Shown here: positions 53,963 through 61,698 of the stretch, piece after piece | Numbering within the stretch: position 1 is the stretch's first letter | Layout of the letters: the number at the start of each line of letters is the position of its first letter | Source: Candidatus Brevundimonas colombiensis | Lineage (GTDB): Bacteria; Pseudomonadota; Alphaproteobacteria; Caulobacterales; Caulobacteraceae | Length of the DNA stretch: 64,000 bases | Assembly (NCBI GenBank): GCA_029202665.1 | Contig: CP119326.1 | Span: forward strand, 992,001-1,056,000 | Direction: 5' to 3' | Translations under genes and position numbers: made by a program | Notes under the pieces: generated by a model | Seen by the model: only the letters and a program-made list of their open reading frames with translations | Databases searched by the model: none | What the model was told of the DNA's origin: nothing

Positions 53963-54129
53963 GCCGCCGCCAGCTGAACTCCAGCGCGGGTCGCTGACGC
54001 TGCTTCTGCCTTGAACCCCTTCGCCACTCAAGCAAAATCACCCAAGCCTTAATTTCTGACTTCGCATTTCAAACCCATTCGCTATTAAGCTCGCAGGTGC
54101 AAACGCATTTTGCATGGCGGGCCCAACAT

Positions 54130-54885
54130 ATGCTGAATATTTTGATCCCCATGGCGGGTCGCGGAAGCCGTTTCAGCGATGCTGGGTATGCAGACCCGAA
54201 GCCGCTGATTCCGGTCGCGGGCGAGCCGATGATCAAGCTCGTGATCGACAATCTGACTCCACCCCGGGAACATCGTTTCATCTTTGTCTGCCAGCGACAG
54301 CATGTGGCGGACTACGGATTGAGAGAACGCCTCTCGGCGTGGGCCCCCGGATGCCTGATTGTTGAGCTGGACGGTGTAACCGAAGGGGCTGCCTGCACCG
54401 TTCTGACCGCTCGGGAACACATCCTGGACGCTCCCCTGATGATCGCAAACAGCGATCAATACGTTGACATCTCAATCGCCGACTATTTGTCAGTGCAGGA
54501 CGGAGAAGGAACGCGAGGCCTCATTATGACGATGACGGCCAACGATCCGAAGTGGTCCTTTGTCGCCTTGGATGCCGATGAGCACGTGACGCGCGTGGTC
54601 GAAAAGGAAGTCATCTCAGATGAGGCGACGGTCGGGATATACAACTTCGCGAACGGTTCGGATTTCGTGCGCGCCGCGGAACAGATGATCGCGCGCGATC
54701 TGCGCGTGAACGGCGAGTTCTACGTCGCCCCCGTATACAATCAACTGATCGAAGAGGGGGCCCAGGTTCGCATCTTCAACGTGGGTTCAGAAGCAAAGGG
54801 CATGTACGGCCTCGGAACTCCGGCCGATCTGGATCTGTTCAATTCCTTGGGCATGGCAGAGAAGGTCGCTGCGCGCAGATGCTGA
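54130..54885 (+). CDS. Sugar (or polyol) phosphate nucleotidyltransferase
   Basis: 251 residues from ATG 54130. The motif LIPMAGRGSRFSDAGYADPK then PLIPVAGEPMIKLVID is intact, including the PK lysine. The GAACTVLTAREHILDAPLMI segment and the NSDQYVD metal site also fit nucleotidyltransferases of capsule loci. The donor cannot be named. First gene of a compact five-gene cassette (54130-57167) divergent from kpsM; the next gene starts 7 bases before its stop. Confidence 0.85.
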   Translation: MLNILIPMAGRGSRFSDAGYADPKPLIPVAGEPMIKLVIDNLTPPREHRFIFVCQRQHVADYGLRERLSAWAPGCLIVELDGVTEGAACTVLTAREHILDAPLMIANSDQYVDISIADYLSVQDGEGTRGLIMTMTANDPKWSFVALDADEHVTRVVEKEVISDEATVGIYNFANGSDFVRAAEQMIARDLRVNGEFYVAPVYNQLIEEGAQVRIFNVGSEAKGMYGLGTPADLDLFNSLGMAEKVAARRC

Positions 54886-55502
54886 TTCTCAGCCATCGTG
54901 GATACTGGCGTGAAGCCGAGGAAAAGAACGCTTGGGTCGCGTTCGAACGGACTGTCTCTTCAGGTTATGGAACCGAAACCGACGTCCGCGATCTGAACGG
55001 TGAATTGGTCGTATCGCACGATCCGCCCATGGCAGGCGCCCGCAGATGGGTTGAGGTCGTCGCGCTGTTCCGGGACTCTGGACTTCCGCTGGCCGTGAAC
55101 ATCAAAGCCGATGGTCTTTCCTCCATGCTCGCCGAGGCGTTCGCGGACAGCGGGATCGACTGGTTCGCATTTGATATGTCGGGGCCGGAGACCGTCCGTT
55201 ACGCCCGCGCCGGCCTCCCCTTCTTCACCCGCCACAGCGACATCGAGCCCGAACCGGCACTCTATGCCGAGGCGAACGGCGTCTGGCTCGACGCCTTCAC
55301 CGGCCATGACTGGATCACCCCCTCTGTGATCCAGACCCATCTCGACAACGGGAAGCGAGTTTGCCTGGTATCTCCAGAGCTGCACGGGCGGGCGCCCGAC
55401 CCCTTCTGGTCGATGATCGAGCCCCTCGCTGCAGTGGGGAACGATGCATTGATGCTTTGCACTGACACCCCTGACGACGCCAAGGCCCGCTTTCCCCGAT
55501 GA
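54879..55502 (+). CDS. Glycerophosphodiester phosphodiesterase-like protein
   Basis: 207 residues, a short TIM-barrel of the GDPD/PI-PLC-like group. Metal and catalytic motifs are LILSHRGYW (HRG), GTETDVRD (ExD) and VVSHDPP (HDP). No signal peptide, so it should act in the cytoplasm. GDPD enzymes hydrolyse glycerol phosphodiesters; in a capsule cassette it might make or process a phosphodiester precursor. It overlaps both neighbours (7 and 4 bases), which ties its role to theirs. Confidence 0.83.
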   Translation: MLILSHRGYWREAEEKNAWVAFERTVSSGYGTETDVRDLNGELVVSHDPPMAGARRWVEVVALFRDSGLPLAVNIKADGLSSMLAEAFADSGIDWFAFDMSGPETVRYARAGLPFFTRHSDIEPEPALYAEANGVWLDAFTGHDWITPSVIQTHLDNGKRVCLVSPELHGRAPDPFWSMIEPLAAVGNDALMLCTDTPDDAKARFPR

Positions 55503-56125
55503 TCAAAGCTGTAATTTTCGACATGGATGGCGTCCTGATCGACGCCAAGGAATGGCACTATGACGCCCTCAACAAGGCTTTGAAGCTGTTCGGACTGGAG
55601 ATCAGCCGGGTGGATCACCTGACGACCTTCGACGGCTTGCCGACGCGACGCAAGCTGGAGATGCTGACCATCACCCACGGGTTTCCGCAGCAACTGCACG
55701 GCTTCGTCAATACGCTCAAGCAAGCCTATACGATGGAGATCGTGAACTCGCGCTGTCGCCCGACTTTCGTCCACGAGTACGCCTTGGCCAGATTGAAGGA
55801 TCGCGGGTTGAAGCTGGCGGTCGCGTCGAACTCCGTGCGCAACAGCGTCGTCTCCATGATGGAGCGCTCGCGGCTGGATCGCTATCTCGACACGATGCTT
55901 TCCAACGAGGACGTGGCCAAGGCCAAGCCGGAACCCGACATCTATATCGAGGCCATGCGACGCCTCGGAGTGGACCCTTCGGAGGCTCTAATCGTCGAGG
56001 ACAACGACCACGGTATTCGTGCGGCACGTGCTTCGGGCGCCCATGTTCTGGTCGTGAAATCCGTCGAGGAAGTTAACCTCGCCAACATCACAAGACGGAT
56101 CAAGGAAGTGGAGGAAGGTGCATGA
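55499..56125 (+). CDS. HAD-superfamily phosphatase / beta-phosphoglucomutase-like protein
   Basis: 208 residues. HAD motif I FDMDGVLIDAKEWHYDALNK with two Asp residues, motif II LAVASNSVRNSV, motif III Lys in VAKAKPEPDIYIEAM and motif IV IVEDNDHGIRAARASGA; the helical cap lies between I and II. This is the beta-PGM/phosphatase subgroup. The substrate is probably a small phosphorylated sugar or polyol made in the cassette. Its ATG overlaps the preceding stop and its stop overlaps the next ATG. Confidence 0.88.
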   Translation: MIKAVIFDMDGVLIDAKEWHYDALNKALKLFGLEISRVDHLTTFDGLPTRRKLEMLTITHGFPQQLHGFVNTLKQAYTMEIVNSRCRPTFVHEYALARLKDRGLKLAVASNSVRNSVVSMMERSRLDRYLDTMLSNEDVAKAKPEPDIYIEAMRRLGVDPSEALIVEDNDHGIRAARASGAHVLVVKSVEEVNLANITRRIKEVEEGA

Positions 56126-56835
56126 ACGTCCTGATCCTTGCCGCCGGGCCCCAAGCCCTCGAAGATCGCGCAGCCTATCCTGTCTGGCTATCCGAAATCG
56201 ACGGCCGCTTGGTCATGGAGCGCCTGGTTGCTTCCCTTAGCATCAAGGACTCGTCGAATTTCATCTTCGCGCTGACGAAGGCTGACATCGACGAGCATCA
56301 CGTCAACGACATCGTCACCCAGATTTCACCGAACTCCACAATTATCCCGATCGAACGCCAGACAGCAGGAGCAGCCTGCACCGCCTTACTCGCGATCGGG
56401 GCGCTGGACTTGGAATCCGAGCTCATTGTAGCGAGCGCGACCGATTATGTCGAAGCCGACTATTCAACGATCATACAGTCCTTCCGCGATCAGAAGGCGG
56501 ACGTGGGCCTGGTGACCTTCGAATCCCTTCATCCACGCTATGCCTATGTCGCAGTCGACGAGAAAGGCTGGGTCGTTGAAGCGGCCGAGAAGCGGCCGAT
56601 CAGCCGTCGGGCCAGCGCGGGCTTTTACTGGTACGCCAAGGCTTCGGATTTTGTCTCCAGCTTGCAGGACATGATTCTCAAGGACGCCCATGTGAACGGT
56701 GTCTTCTATATCAGCCCGTCGCTCAACGAGCTCGTGCTCGCCGGCCGTCGGATCTCCGGCTATCATCTCGAACACGACCAGTACCATCCCCTGAAAGACC
56801 AGAGGCAGGTCGATCAGATGGGCTACAGAAGCTAG
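56122..56835 (+). CDS. Nucleotidyltransferase-like protein with altered signature
   Basis: 237 residues. The fold is recognisable (MNVLILAAG, then ASATDYVEADYSTIIQSF as the metal site and YVAVDEKGWVVEAAEKRPIS), but the GxGxRxxxxxPK loop reads AAGPQALEDRAAYPVWLSEI. The second glycine and the PK lysine are missing. It may have lost activity, use a different substrate or bind without catalysis. It is coupled to the HAD gene and followed by the cupin 11 bases later. Confidence 0.78.
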   Translation: MNVLILAAGPQALEDRAAYPVWLSEIDGRLVMERLVASLSIKDSSNFIFALTKADIDEHHVNDIVTQISPNSTIIPIERQTAGAACTALLAIGALDLESELIVASATDYVEADYSTIIQSFRDQKADVGLVTFESLHPRYAYVAVDEKGWVVEAAEKRPISRRASAGFYWYAKASDFVSSLQDMILKDAHVNGVFYISPSLNELVLAGRRISGYHLEHDQYHPLKDQRQVDQMGYRS

Positions 56836-56846
56836 GATTCGGACCG

Positions 56847-57167
56847 ATGCGGCACGACAGACTGGAGACGATGACCAAGGGCTGGTTCGTCGGCGACTTC
56901 CTGCCTACTTCGCTGAACAGCAAGGCCTGCGAAGTGGCGATCAAGCATTATGCCGAAGGCGACCACGAGGGCGCCCATTACCATCAGATCGCCACGGAAA
57001 TCACGGCGATCGTGTCCGGCCGCGTACAGATGTTGGGCGCCGAGTGGGGTGCCGGCGACATCCTGACCATCGAACCCGGTGAGGCGACCGACTTTCTTGC
57101 CCTGACCGACGTCGTCACCGTCGTGGTCAAGGTGCCCTCCGCCCCTGACGACAAATACGTCCTCTAA
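56847..57167 (+). CDS. Small cupin protein
   Basis: 106 residues. One cupin barrel with HYAEGDHEGAHYHQIATEIT (His cluster GAHYHQ and Glu) and GDILTIEPGEATDFLALTD as the second motif. A metal site (HxH..E) is present; the second-motif His is not obvious. Cupins of this size are isomerases, epimerases or binding proteins. It is the last gene of the cassette. Substrate unknown. ATG at 56871 is an alternative start. Confidence 0.8.
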   Translation: MRHDRLETMTKGWFVGDFLPTSLNSKACEVAIKHYAEGDHEGAHYHQIATEITAIVSGRVQMLGAEWGAGDILTIEPGEATDFLALTDVVTVVVKVPSAPDDKYVL

Positions 57168-57213
57168 GGACTGGCGGCGCCTAGCGAGCACGAAGGATTC
57201 GCCAGGCGGGGCG

Positions 57214-58683
57214 TCAGGGGGATCTGAGCCGCTCGCGCAGGATGTTGATCCGTTCTAAACTTCCCGGATCAAAACGCCGCGCGACGTCCGCCGCCAGTTC
57301 GACATAGCTCTCCGCCTTCAGATGGTCCCCAGGCGCCTGCCCGTCAAGGTAGTGCTCGGCCAACAACAGTGCGCTTTCCAGATCCTGGAGGTTGGCGGCC
57401 GCCTCAAGAAGCTTGAAGCGGTGGGACTGGAGATCATCGTCCGCAGGACATCCCATTGCAGCGTGGCGCAGGGCGAAAGGCACCCCATAGCCGCCGGCGG
57501 TCGATTCAATGCCTGGCCTGAGCAACCGAAACTCCGCTTCGCCGATACCGATGTCGGCCCAGATTCTCAAAGCCGCGGTCGCCGCCTCCGGGTCAGCTAA
57601 GCTTGCACGCGCGGCCGTATGGACCGCGTCGGAGCGGAAAGGCGCGCCCGGTCGCCAGCGCTCGCTAAATCGGCGGACTTCGTCCATGTCCGTTTGGGAC
57701 ACGGTCCGATCGCAGAGGGCCTGGACTTCCCCCCGGGCGGCCTCCGCGATCGCGTCTAGGTTCGGCAGAGGCTGCCGATGCTCGCCGCGAATGAAGTTCC
57801 CCAGCAGGTTGCCGGTCATCATCAGCGTCCAGCGCTGGCCGGGCTGGGTCATCGGACCGGCGAAGCCGGGCTCGGGGACCGTGAACAGGCTGCGGCCGTC
57901 GAAGTTGGGGCTCCAGTCCTCCGACAGGGTCGTGACGAAGTTGTCGTCAAGGAGGCGAATCCCGAGCCCCACCGCGTCACGTATGATATCGGGAAGAGGT
58001 TCCCTCGCCCCGTCGGCGGCATAGGCCATCAAAGCTTCACTGAGTTCGATCAGCGCGACGTGGCGAAACCACCAGTCGAGGAATTTCGAGGCCCGTATAA
58101 AGGGAGGAGCGAACCAGCGCGTCTCCGGCAGGGCAGTGCCGCCAACCTCATTGTCGAAATAGCCGTCGAAATTAAGCAACTGCCGCAGATCGCGGCTGTA
58201 GATCAGGAAGGAGAAGTCCGCCACATAGAGGGGCAGCGTCGTGCTGAATCGCGTGCAGACGACTTTGTGCCTGAAACCACCGTATTGTTCGGCGCCAGCG
58301 GTGCGGGGCGGACCGTTCACGAGGAAATCGTGGAACGACCAGGTCATTTCGAACGCCTTATCGGTCCGATGCTTGAAGACGAAGCAATCGGCGGGGCAGA
58401 TCGCCAGCGCCTCGAGCATGTTCTTGTGCTGCCCGAAAATCGCCCAAGCCCCGATGTTCGCAGGCGGGGCGCATTCAACGATGTGAATTCCGAGGTCCAG
58501 CAACGACGCCCGCAGACCGCCATGCGCGTCGATTTCGCCGTTCCAGGTCGACAGAACGATCTCGTCGACAAGCCCTGCATGCCTCAGGCGAACCAGTTCG
58601 CCGATGCTGAACTTGAACTCTACTAGGCGCCGAATTGCGCCGCACATCACCGCCCAGGTCGGCAGGGGCGAGATGCGACTCAC
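57214..58683 (-). CDS. Putative glycosyltransferase (WavE-like) with helical-repeat C-terminus
   Basis: 489 residues, no signal peptide. The N-terminal part recalls WavE-type LPS proteins: WAVMCGAIRRLVEFKFSIGE, EIVLSTWNGEIDAHG and CFVFKHRTDKAFEM, the last like the R-x-D segment of that group. The C-terminal 130 residues are helical and Sel1/TPR-like (YGVPFALRHAAMGCPADDDL, LESALLLAEHYLDGQAPGDH). The assignment rests on weak similarity remembered, not computed. Its start overlaps the stop of the next gene upstream by 4 bases. Confidence 0.6.
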   Translation of the reverse strand: MSRISPLPTWAVMCGAIRRLVEFKFSIGELVRLRHAGLVDEIVLSTWNGEIDAHGGLRASLLDLGIHIVECAPPANIGAWAIFGQHKNMLEALAICPADCFVFKHRTDKAFEMTWSFHDFLVNGPPRTAGAEQYGGFRHKVVCTRFSTTLPLYVADFSFLIYSRDLRQLLNFDGYFDNEVGGTALPETRWFAPPFIRASKFLDWWFRHVALIELSEALMAYAADGAREPLPDIIRDAVGLGIRLLDDNFVTTLSEDWSPNFDGRSLFTVPEPGFAGPMTQPGQRWTLMMTGNLLGNFIRGEHRQPLPNLDAIAEAARGEVQALCDRTVSQTDMDEVRRFSERWRPGAPFRSDAVHTAARASLADPEAATAALRIWADIGIGEAEFRLLRPGIESTAGGYGVPFALRHAAMGCPADDDLQSHRFKLLEAAANLQDLESALLLAEHYLDGQAPGDHLKAESYVELAADVARRFDPGSLERINILRERLRSP

Positions 58684-60122
58684 GGTTGAATCTTGCCTTC
58701 GTGCTCGATTTGCTCGCGCTCCGCGTCATGGCGGGCCGCCGCCATTACGGCTAAGTCGATCCGGTCTGGCTCGCCTATGGCTTCCTCGATCAACGACAAG
58801 GCCACGGACGCACCGATGGGCGGCGGGCCCAAAAGATCGCCGAAGCCAAGACCCGCCGGCCGCTCGACCTCGAAACCACCGAGGGCGAGATTGTAGGCAA
58901 GATTCGCATGGGGCTCGAAATCGACAGGCTGCACCTGGCTTAAATCTCTCTCGACTGTTTTGCGATACACGGAGGCATAGGCGTCCATCGATGCCTGTGA
59001 ACTGGCGGCGAACTGGTCCCCTACGACAAAGCCGACAGACGGATGATGGTTGTAGGGAAAGTCGACAAACACCAGCTTTCCTTGGCTCGCCCGTTCAGCC
59101 AGATCCCGCCAAGGGAAAACGCCACTCAACGACTTGTCAGGCCGGATTCTGACGACAAGGTCGAATTGTCCTTCCGCCAGATGGTGGGCGCCGCTGATCT
59201 TATAGTACATTTTTCGGTAATTCGACCAATGATCGAACTCGGCGCTGGTATCGTCTTCGACGATGACCTTTTCAGCACCGTAGAAATTCTTCAGGTAGGC
59301 CTCATCGACTTTGTCGACGTTGCCAAACCAATTGAATATATGGCGATAGCGCCGCGACAGTTCCGCCCAGCCCAATTCAAGAAGTGCGGTTTCCAGCGCT
59401 TGCAGCAATTCGCCGGAGAAGCACCTCTCCAGCTGCCCGGGCTCGGGATGTTTGCATCCCACCTTGCTCCACACATGCACAAAGGTAGACACTTCGTGCT
59501 CCTCAAGACCGATGTGTCGCCAGCTCGCCGCCGCGGCCTGGTAACCGCGTAACTGTCCCGAAACGCACCATGCGATCCTGAGAGGGCGGTCCAGCGTCAG
59601 AGCGGGCGACGTCTCGCGGGTCAGTGCCGCGCGAACGCGGTCCAGTTCCTCATCGGAGCGGCCCGTTTCCAGCACCTTAAGGCCATACTCCCGTTTGGAA
59701 TCGCCCGCGAAGACGAAGGCCAGAACCATCCTCTCGCTAGGCCAGCTTTCGACCTCGGCGGACCGGAGAAATGCATCGAACGCCAACCGATTGGCCAGCT
59801 GTGCCGAACCCAGGCTGCGCGACAATTCTTGCTGCGTCAGGGTGAGAAAATGCCGTTCGAACGCCTCCTGAGCCCTCGCTTCAGTCAAGGCGTCGAGCTG
59901 AAGGGCGAGCGCAGCCTGATCTCGGTCCTCCAGTCGCCAAATGATCGTACGCGCGCGGGATGCGGCTTGGTCGAACTCGTGCGCGCGAAGAATTCTCAAC
60001 GCGGCGAAAGCTTCACAAATCTCCGCGTGAGGTCTCTCAAACAGCTCCGAAAAACCCTGAGCATAGCCGCTATCGACCCAACGTTGCAGCAGTTGGTTGG
60101 CGCTATGTTCGGCCGCAGACAT
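58680..60122 (-). CDS. Putative glycosyltransferase of a poorly characterised family
   Basis: 480 residues. A helical N-terminal domain (about 1-160) precedes an alpha/beta domain. LRIAWCVSGQLRGYQAAAAS, STFVHVWSKVG, YRKMYYKISGAHHLAEGQFD and LVVRIRPDKSLSG form a pattern seen in capsule/LPS proteins with a Q-x-R-x-W ... MYY ... RxRPD signature. A sugar transferase role is inferred. It is coupled to the next gene, which has a comparable STW ... HRTDK pattern, so the two may be related and act together. Confidence 0.6.
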   Translation of the reverse strand: MSAAEHSANQLLQRWVDSGYAQGFSELFERPHAEICEAFAALRILRAHEFDQAASRARTIIWRLEDRDQAALALQLDALTEARAQEAFERHFLTLTQQELSRSLGSAQLANRLAFDAFLRSAEVESWPSERMVLAFVFAGDSKREYGLKVLETGRSDEELDRVRAALTRETSPALTLDRPLRIAWCVSGQLRGYQAAAASWRHIGLEEHEVSTFVHVWSKVGCKHPEPGQLERCFSGELLQALETALLELGWAELSRRYRHIFNWFGNVDKVDEAYLKNFYGAEKVIVEDDTSAEFDHWSNYRKMYYKISGAHHLAEGQFDLVVRIRPDKSLSGVFPWRDLAERASQGKLVFVDFPYNHHPSVGFVVGDQFAASSQASMDAYASVYRKTVERDLSQVQPVDFEPHANLAYNLALGGFEVERPAGLGFGDLLGPPPIGASVALSLIEEAIGEPDRIDLAVMAAARHDAEREQIEHEGKIQP

Positions 60123-60493
60123 GTGGACGCAATCTCGAACCGTTTACGATGGCCGGCGTTATACACGAGGATCTGACCGGCACCAGTGTTCCCACTTTGC
60201 AGGCAGCACGGCAAAGAGGTTGCAAAGACCCAAAGTTTGGCGCGCCAACCTTTGATAGACAAAACGCTCTTCTCCCTGAGACCCGCCAGCTGTCGTTTGA
60301 CCTGTCAAGGACGACTGCCGTTTGACAGGGCGCAGAGGAATCTTAGCGTCGGCCGGCGTTCTGATTGTGCGGAAAATCGATCCGAGCCGCGAACAGGCTC
60401 GCAAAATGAGCCGAGACAGCGGCTTGGCGACATTGGTAGTTTGGATCGCGCCAGACGAGGCGCACTCCACTAATCGCCTCTGGTCGCTCCTTC
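60123..60493. other. 371-base interval without a confident gene; possible promoter
   Basis: No reading frame here looks real. At 60301-60329 there is an inverted repeat CCTGTCAA...TTGACAGG with a 13-base loop, close after a TTGACCTGTCAA palindrome at about 60292-60307. The TTTGACAGG motif matches the one before rmlC. It may be the promoter/operator of the gene at 60494, or may include a lost N-terminus of that gene. Confidence 0.4.
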
Positions 60494-61651
60494 ATGTTCG
60501 CAATGTTCGCCCTGCCCATGGCGGTCAGGAATGACCCGCTCCTCTATGAGTGGGTCATGTACCGCGCGCTGCATTCGCTCCCCGAAATGGGATTTGTCGG
60601 CCCGTCAGCCTACGTGACCGGTTATCCCGGACGTCATGCGGCCGCCGGATGGGCCATGCAGGAAGCGACCCAGAATTATTTCGGATACACGGTTCCCGCG
60701 CCGGAACAGATGGCCGCGAAGATCCACCTGTCCGCTCTGGAAGCTGGAACCCTGTCGCAGACGACGCAACGCCACACCCGACCCAGCGCGATGTGGGCGG
60801 AGACAATCAATGATCGTCTGCCCGAGTTCGAACGCGCCGTCGTGGCCGCTTTGGTGAGGCTTCCGCAACGGCCGGAAGCGCTCATGTTCTGGACCAACTG
60901 TCGTGCGGCCAAGGCGGCCGCGCGGGTTATGGGCATCCCCTCCATCCACAATGAGCTGGGTCCGCTGAGGGCTCCTTGGTTCCGCAAGACCAATTATTTC
61001 GACTTCGAGGGTGTGAACGGCTCGACTTCGGCGGCCACTCGCTGGGCGGCGTTTCGGGCAGAAAATGCGGACGTTCCCCTGTTGGCGCGGGAAGCCCTTC
61101 TGGAGTTACTGCAGATCGTCGCTCCCCAAGCCTCCATCGTGTCCCGCCACCGCATGGGAGTCGCCCTTCAGGTCGCCGACGATTCCAATCTCATCGCCTT
61201 CGGAAACGGATACAGCTCTTTCGACGCCCTCGCGACGGCCCGGCGCTATTGCGACGACATCCTCGCTCGACCTCATCCTGCCATGGTCCAGAAGTTTCAG
61301 ATGCCAGGCGTTTCCTGGGACGAATCCTCGACGCCTGCCGATTTTCTGACCCGGATCGACCACCTCGTCACCGTCAACTCCAGCATGGCGCTCGAAGGCA
61401 TGCTTCGCGGCGTCCGTGTGTCCGTCCTGGGCCAATCCCCTTTCGCGGATGGCGGTTGGGACCTCGGATCCGGCCAACCCCGGCTAGACGCGGAAGAATG
61501 GCTGCGCTGGTTGAACTGGATGATCTTCGCCTACCTAATCCCCGAGGCGAACCTGTTCGATCCTGACTACTATCGCTGGCGCCTGACCTATCCTTCAGAA
61601 AGTGAGATCTATCTACGCAATCATCATTACTGGATCAGCACGGCACCCTGA
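60494..61651 (+). CDS. Capsule polysaccharide synthesis protein, KpsC/KpsS or GT99 (Kdo transferase)-like
   Basis: 385 residues from ATG 60494. The best mark is VTVNSSMALEGMLRGVRVSV then LGQSPFADGG (about residues 292-320), the pattern of the capsule-synthesis family that includes KpsC, KpsS and WbbB (GT99) beta-Kdo transferases. Upstream are MFWTNCRAAKAAARVMGIPS and IHNELGPLRAPWFRKTNYFD. Such enzymes add Kdo linkers or terminators to exported glycans. The N-terminus (MFAMFALPMAVRND) is odd, and the frame is open only back to 60440, so a start or sequence error is possible. It converges with glmM. Confidence 0.7.
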   Translation: MFAMFALPMAVRNDPLLYEWVMYRALHSLPEMGFVGPSAYVTGYPGRHAAAGWAMQEATQNYFGYTVPAPEQMAAKIHLSALEAGTLSQTTQRHTRPSAMWAETINDRLPEFERAVVAALVRLPQRPEALMFWTNCRAAKAAARVMGIPSIHNELGPLRAPWFRKTNYFDFEGVNGSTSAATRWAAFRAENADVPLLAREALLELLQIVAPQASIVSRHRMGVALQVADDSNLIAFGNGYSSFDALATARRYCDDILARPHPAMVQKFQMPGVSWDESSTPADFLTRIDHLVTVNSSMALEGMLRGVRVSVLGQSPFADGGWDLGSGQPRLDAEEWLRWLNWMIFAYLIPEANLFDPDYYRWRLTYPSESEIYLRNHHYWISTAP

Positions 61652-61698
61652 AACAGGGCCCGCATGCAGGTTAAGTTTATGGCGCCGGATGTCGGACT

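Noticed and set aside
54130..57167. O-methyl phosphoramidate capsule pathway as in Campylobacter
   Set aside because: No glutamine amidotransferase or adenylylsulfate-kinase-like gene is present, so the cassette cannot be that pathway as known.
60186..60473. Small gene in the interval before the KpsC/S-like gene (both strands have about 100-codon frames)
   Set aside because: No ribosome site, no domain and composition unlike neighbours; the part near 60400-60480 may only be a displaced N-terminus of the next gene.
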